A DNA stretch of 64,000 nt from a virus: the IMG/VR virus record IMGVR_UViG_3300036845_000196, positions 1 to 64,000 of that record. One strand, given 5' to 3'. Below the pieces are notes generated by a model that worked only from the letters and a program-made list of their open reading frames with translations, was not told the origin of the DNA and did no database searches. A program made the position numbers and the translations under genes. Positions 62,899 to 64,000 of this stretch are shown here, piece by piece (position 1 is the stretch's first letter; every line of letters starts with the position of its first letter).

Positions 62899-63642
62899 AT
62901 GGGCGAAAACAGCAAAATCGAATGGTGCGATCATACTTTCAACCCGTGGATCGGATGCACGAAGGTCGGACCTCCATGTGACAATTGCTACGCCGAGGCG
63001 ATGATGGATCATCGCTACGGCAACGTGCGCTGGGGCGCGGGCGAGGATCGCAAGCGCACGTCTGCGGCCAATTGGGCATTGCCCCATAGGTGGAACCGCA
63101 AGGCCATCGCTGACGGCGCCAGGCCCTTTGTGTTTTGCGCGTCTCTCGCTGACGTGTTTGACAACGAGGTTGACCCACTCTGGCGCCGCGACCTTTTCGA
63201 TATGATCAAAGCCACGCCGGCCCTTGTGTGGCTACTGCTGACAAAGCGGATCGGCAATGTGCCGAAAATGACCGATCCCCTGGCCGGCAATCTTCCGCTG
63301 CCAAGGAACGCGGCGGTCGGCGCCACAATGGGGGATCAAGAAGAATACGACCGCGACCGGATGAAACTGCGCTATGTCGCCGATCTGTGCGGCCCGCTGT
63401 TCACATTCGCCAGCCTTGAACCGCTGCTTGGTCCAATCATTCTAGACTGCAATGCACCGAACTGGATCATCGTTGGCGGCGAGAGTGGGCGTAACGCTCG
63501 CAACATGAAGCCGGAATGGGCGCGCGACTTGCGCGACGCCAGCGGCAGATTCGGGCGAGCGTTCTTTATGAAGCAGATGACCGGAAAGGCGCCGATACCG
63601 TCCGATTTGTTAGTGCGGCAATTTCCGAACCATGCGCTCTAA
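62899..63642 (+). CDS. phage Gp37/Gp68-type (DUF5131) protein (247 aa)
   Basis: The opening KIEWCDHTFNPWIGCTKVGP, then PCDNCYAEAMMDHRYGN is the diagnostic three-Cys start of the Gp37/Gp68 family, radical-SAM-like proteins found in many phages. Further family blocks are FCASLADVFDNEVDPLWRRD, LLLTKRIGN and WIIVGGESGRNARNMKPEWA. The role in phage biology is not settled (RNA or DNA modification has been proposed for relatives). No ATP or methyltransferase motif. Confidence 0.8.
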   Translation: MGENSKIEWCDHTFNPWIGCTKVGPPCDNCYAEAMMDHRYGNVRWGAGEDRKRTSAANWALPHRWNRKAIADGARPFVFCASLADVFDNEVDPLWRRDLFDMIKATPALVWLLLTKRIGNVPKMTDPLAGNLPLPRNAAVGATMGDQEEYDRDRMKLRYVADLCGPLFTFASLEPLLGPIILDCNAPNWIIVGGESGRNARNMKPEWARDLRDASGRFGRAFFMKQMTGKAPIPSDLLVRQFPNHAL

Positions 63643-63665
63643 CGCGCCCTGACCGTGGATAAAAA

Positions 63666-64000
63666 ATGAATGTCCTCGACCTCTTTAGCGGCATCGGCGG
63701 CTTCTCCCTCGGGCTCGAAAGAGCCGGGATGCGAACCATTGCGTTCTGCGAATCCGATCCATACTGCCAAGCCGTCCTCAAAAAGCACTGGCCAAGGGTT
63801 CGGTGCTATCCCGATGTGCTTAGTTTGCCGCCCCACGGAGCCGATGTCGTCGTCGGCGGACCTCCCTGCCAAGCGACAAGCGTTGCTGCCGCTGTTTCAG
63901 GAAAACGTACAGGCGCCACTCTCTGGCCCGCTATGCGGCTCGTCGTTGAGCAAGCCTGTCCCAACTGGGTCGTCGTCGAACAGCCGGCCGGCAACGCGGA
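63666..64000 (+). CDS. C5-cytosine DNA methyltransferase, 5' part (cut by window edge)
   Basis: ATG at 63666. Begins NVLDLFSGIGGFSLGLERAG (SAM motif I FxGxGG), and continues VVVGGPPCQATSVAAAVSGK with the catalytic PCQ Cys of motif IV, and then WVVVEQPAG at the motif VI position (EQP instead of the usual ENV). The frame is open to the last base, 111 codons in. It would methylate cytosine in phage DNA; the target recognition domain is outside the window. Confidence 0.85.
   Translation, partial: MNVLDLFSGIGGFSLGLERAGMRTIAFCESDPYCQAVLKKHWPRVRCYPDVLSLPPHGADVVVGGPPCQATSVAAAVSGKRTGATLWPAMRLVVEQACPNWVVVEQPAGNA

Noticed and set aside
1-64000. CRISPR array or tRNA genes
   Set aside because: I saw no regularly spaced short direct repeats and no GTTCGAAT-type T-loops with cloverleaf context anywhere in the window.

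Overview
This window reads as a large part of a tailed double-stranded DNA phage (or prophage) of an alphaproteobacterium, probably of the Rhizobiales. The evidence is the GC-rich sequence, a rhizobial-type outer-membrane protein with an AADMATKAPP mature start, and a complete virion and packaging block (small and large terminase, P22-type portal, scaffold, major capsid protein, stabilisation/stopper protein, tail fibres, long polyvalent ejection-type proteins, holin-like protein, endolysin). A tyrosine integrase and Cro/XRE-type regulators suggest a temperate lifestyle. No replication polymerase, helicase or primase is visible. The first CDS is cut by the left edge and a C5-cytosine methyltransferase is cut by the right edge, so the genome is longer than the window.

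Layout. 1-2.7 kb: small plus-strand genes behind a good sigma70 promoter at 312-340. 2.7-54.3 kb: almost entirely minus-strand genes. Read in the direction of transcription (54 kb down to 3 kb) they run: Cro-like repressor and small regulators, a parS-like site, DUF1937 and MT-A70 methyltransferase, two DUF1376-type proteins (one fused to HNH), TerS, TerL, portal, GroES-like protein, scaffold candidate, two glycosyltransferase-type enzymes, major capsid, fibre and adaptor proteins, stopper, long internal virion proteins, polyvalent ART/HiPIP/pyrophosphatase-like protein, endolysin, holin-like protein, outer-membrane protein. 54.4-64 kb: a divergent plus-strand early region of mostly small genes with an HNH-like nuclease, an RMF-like protein, integrase, PP-loop (PAPS-reductase-like) protein, Gp37/Gp68 protein and a C5 methyltransferase. 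An intergenic region at 54341-54491 with repeated TCCTAA(A)GC motifs lies between the two transcription blocks.

The most unusual feature is a set of boundary repeats. Family A (about 57 bp, blocks TGGCTACCTTGG and TTACGGCCATAGAG) occurs as inverted pairs enclosing exactly one small gene at four places, plus one solo copy. Family B (TTGACCGAGTCCGG or TTGACCGCACC ending in CTCGTGACC, and GGGTGACCGCACTGAG) bounds other small genes in inverted orientation; one pair, at 26029-26124, encloses only about 16 bp. Together they look like a system of small-gene cassettes. Other notable points: a perfect 16-bp chromosomal-type parS site at 53341; a GIY-YIG homing endonuclease inserted in a virion gene whose first 35 codons are duplicated with different codons; further LAGLIDADG and HNH insertions; a premature TGA in a DUF551-like gene; and an RGG-x-V/I motif shared by many virion proteins. 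All calls are from reading the sequence; no database search was run.
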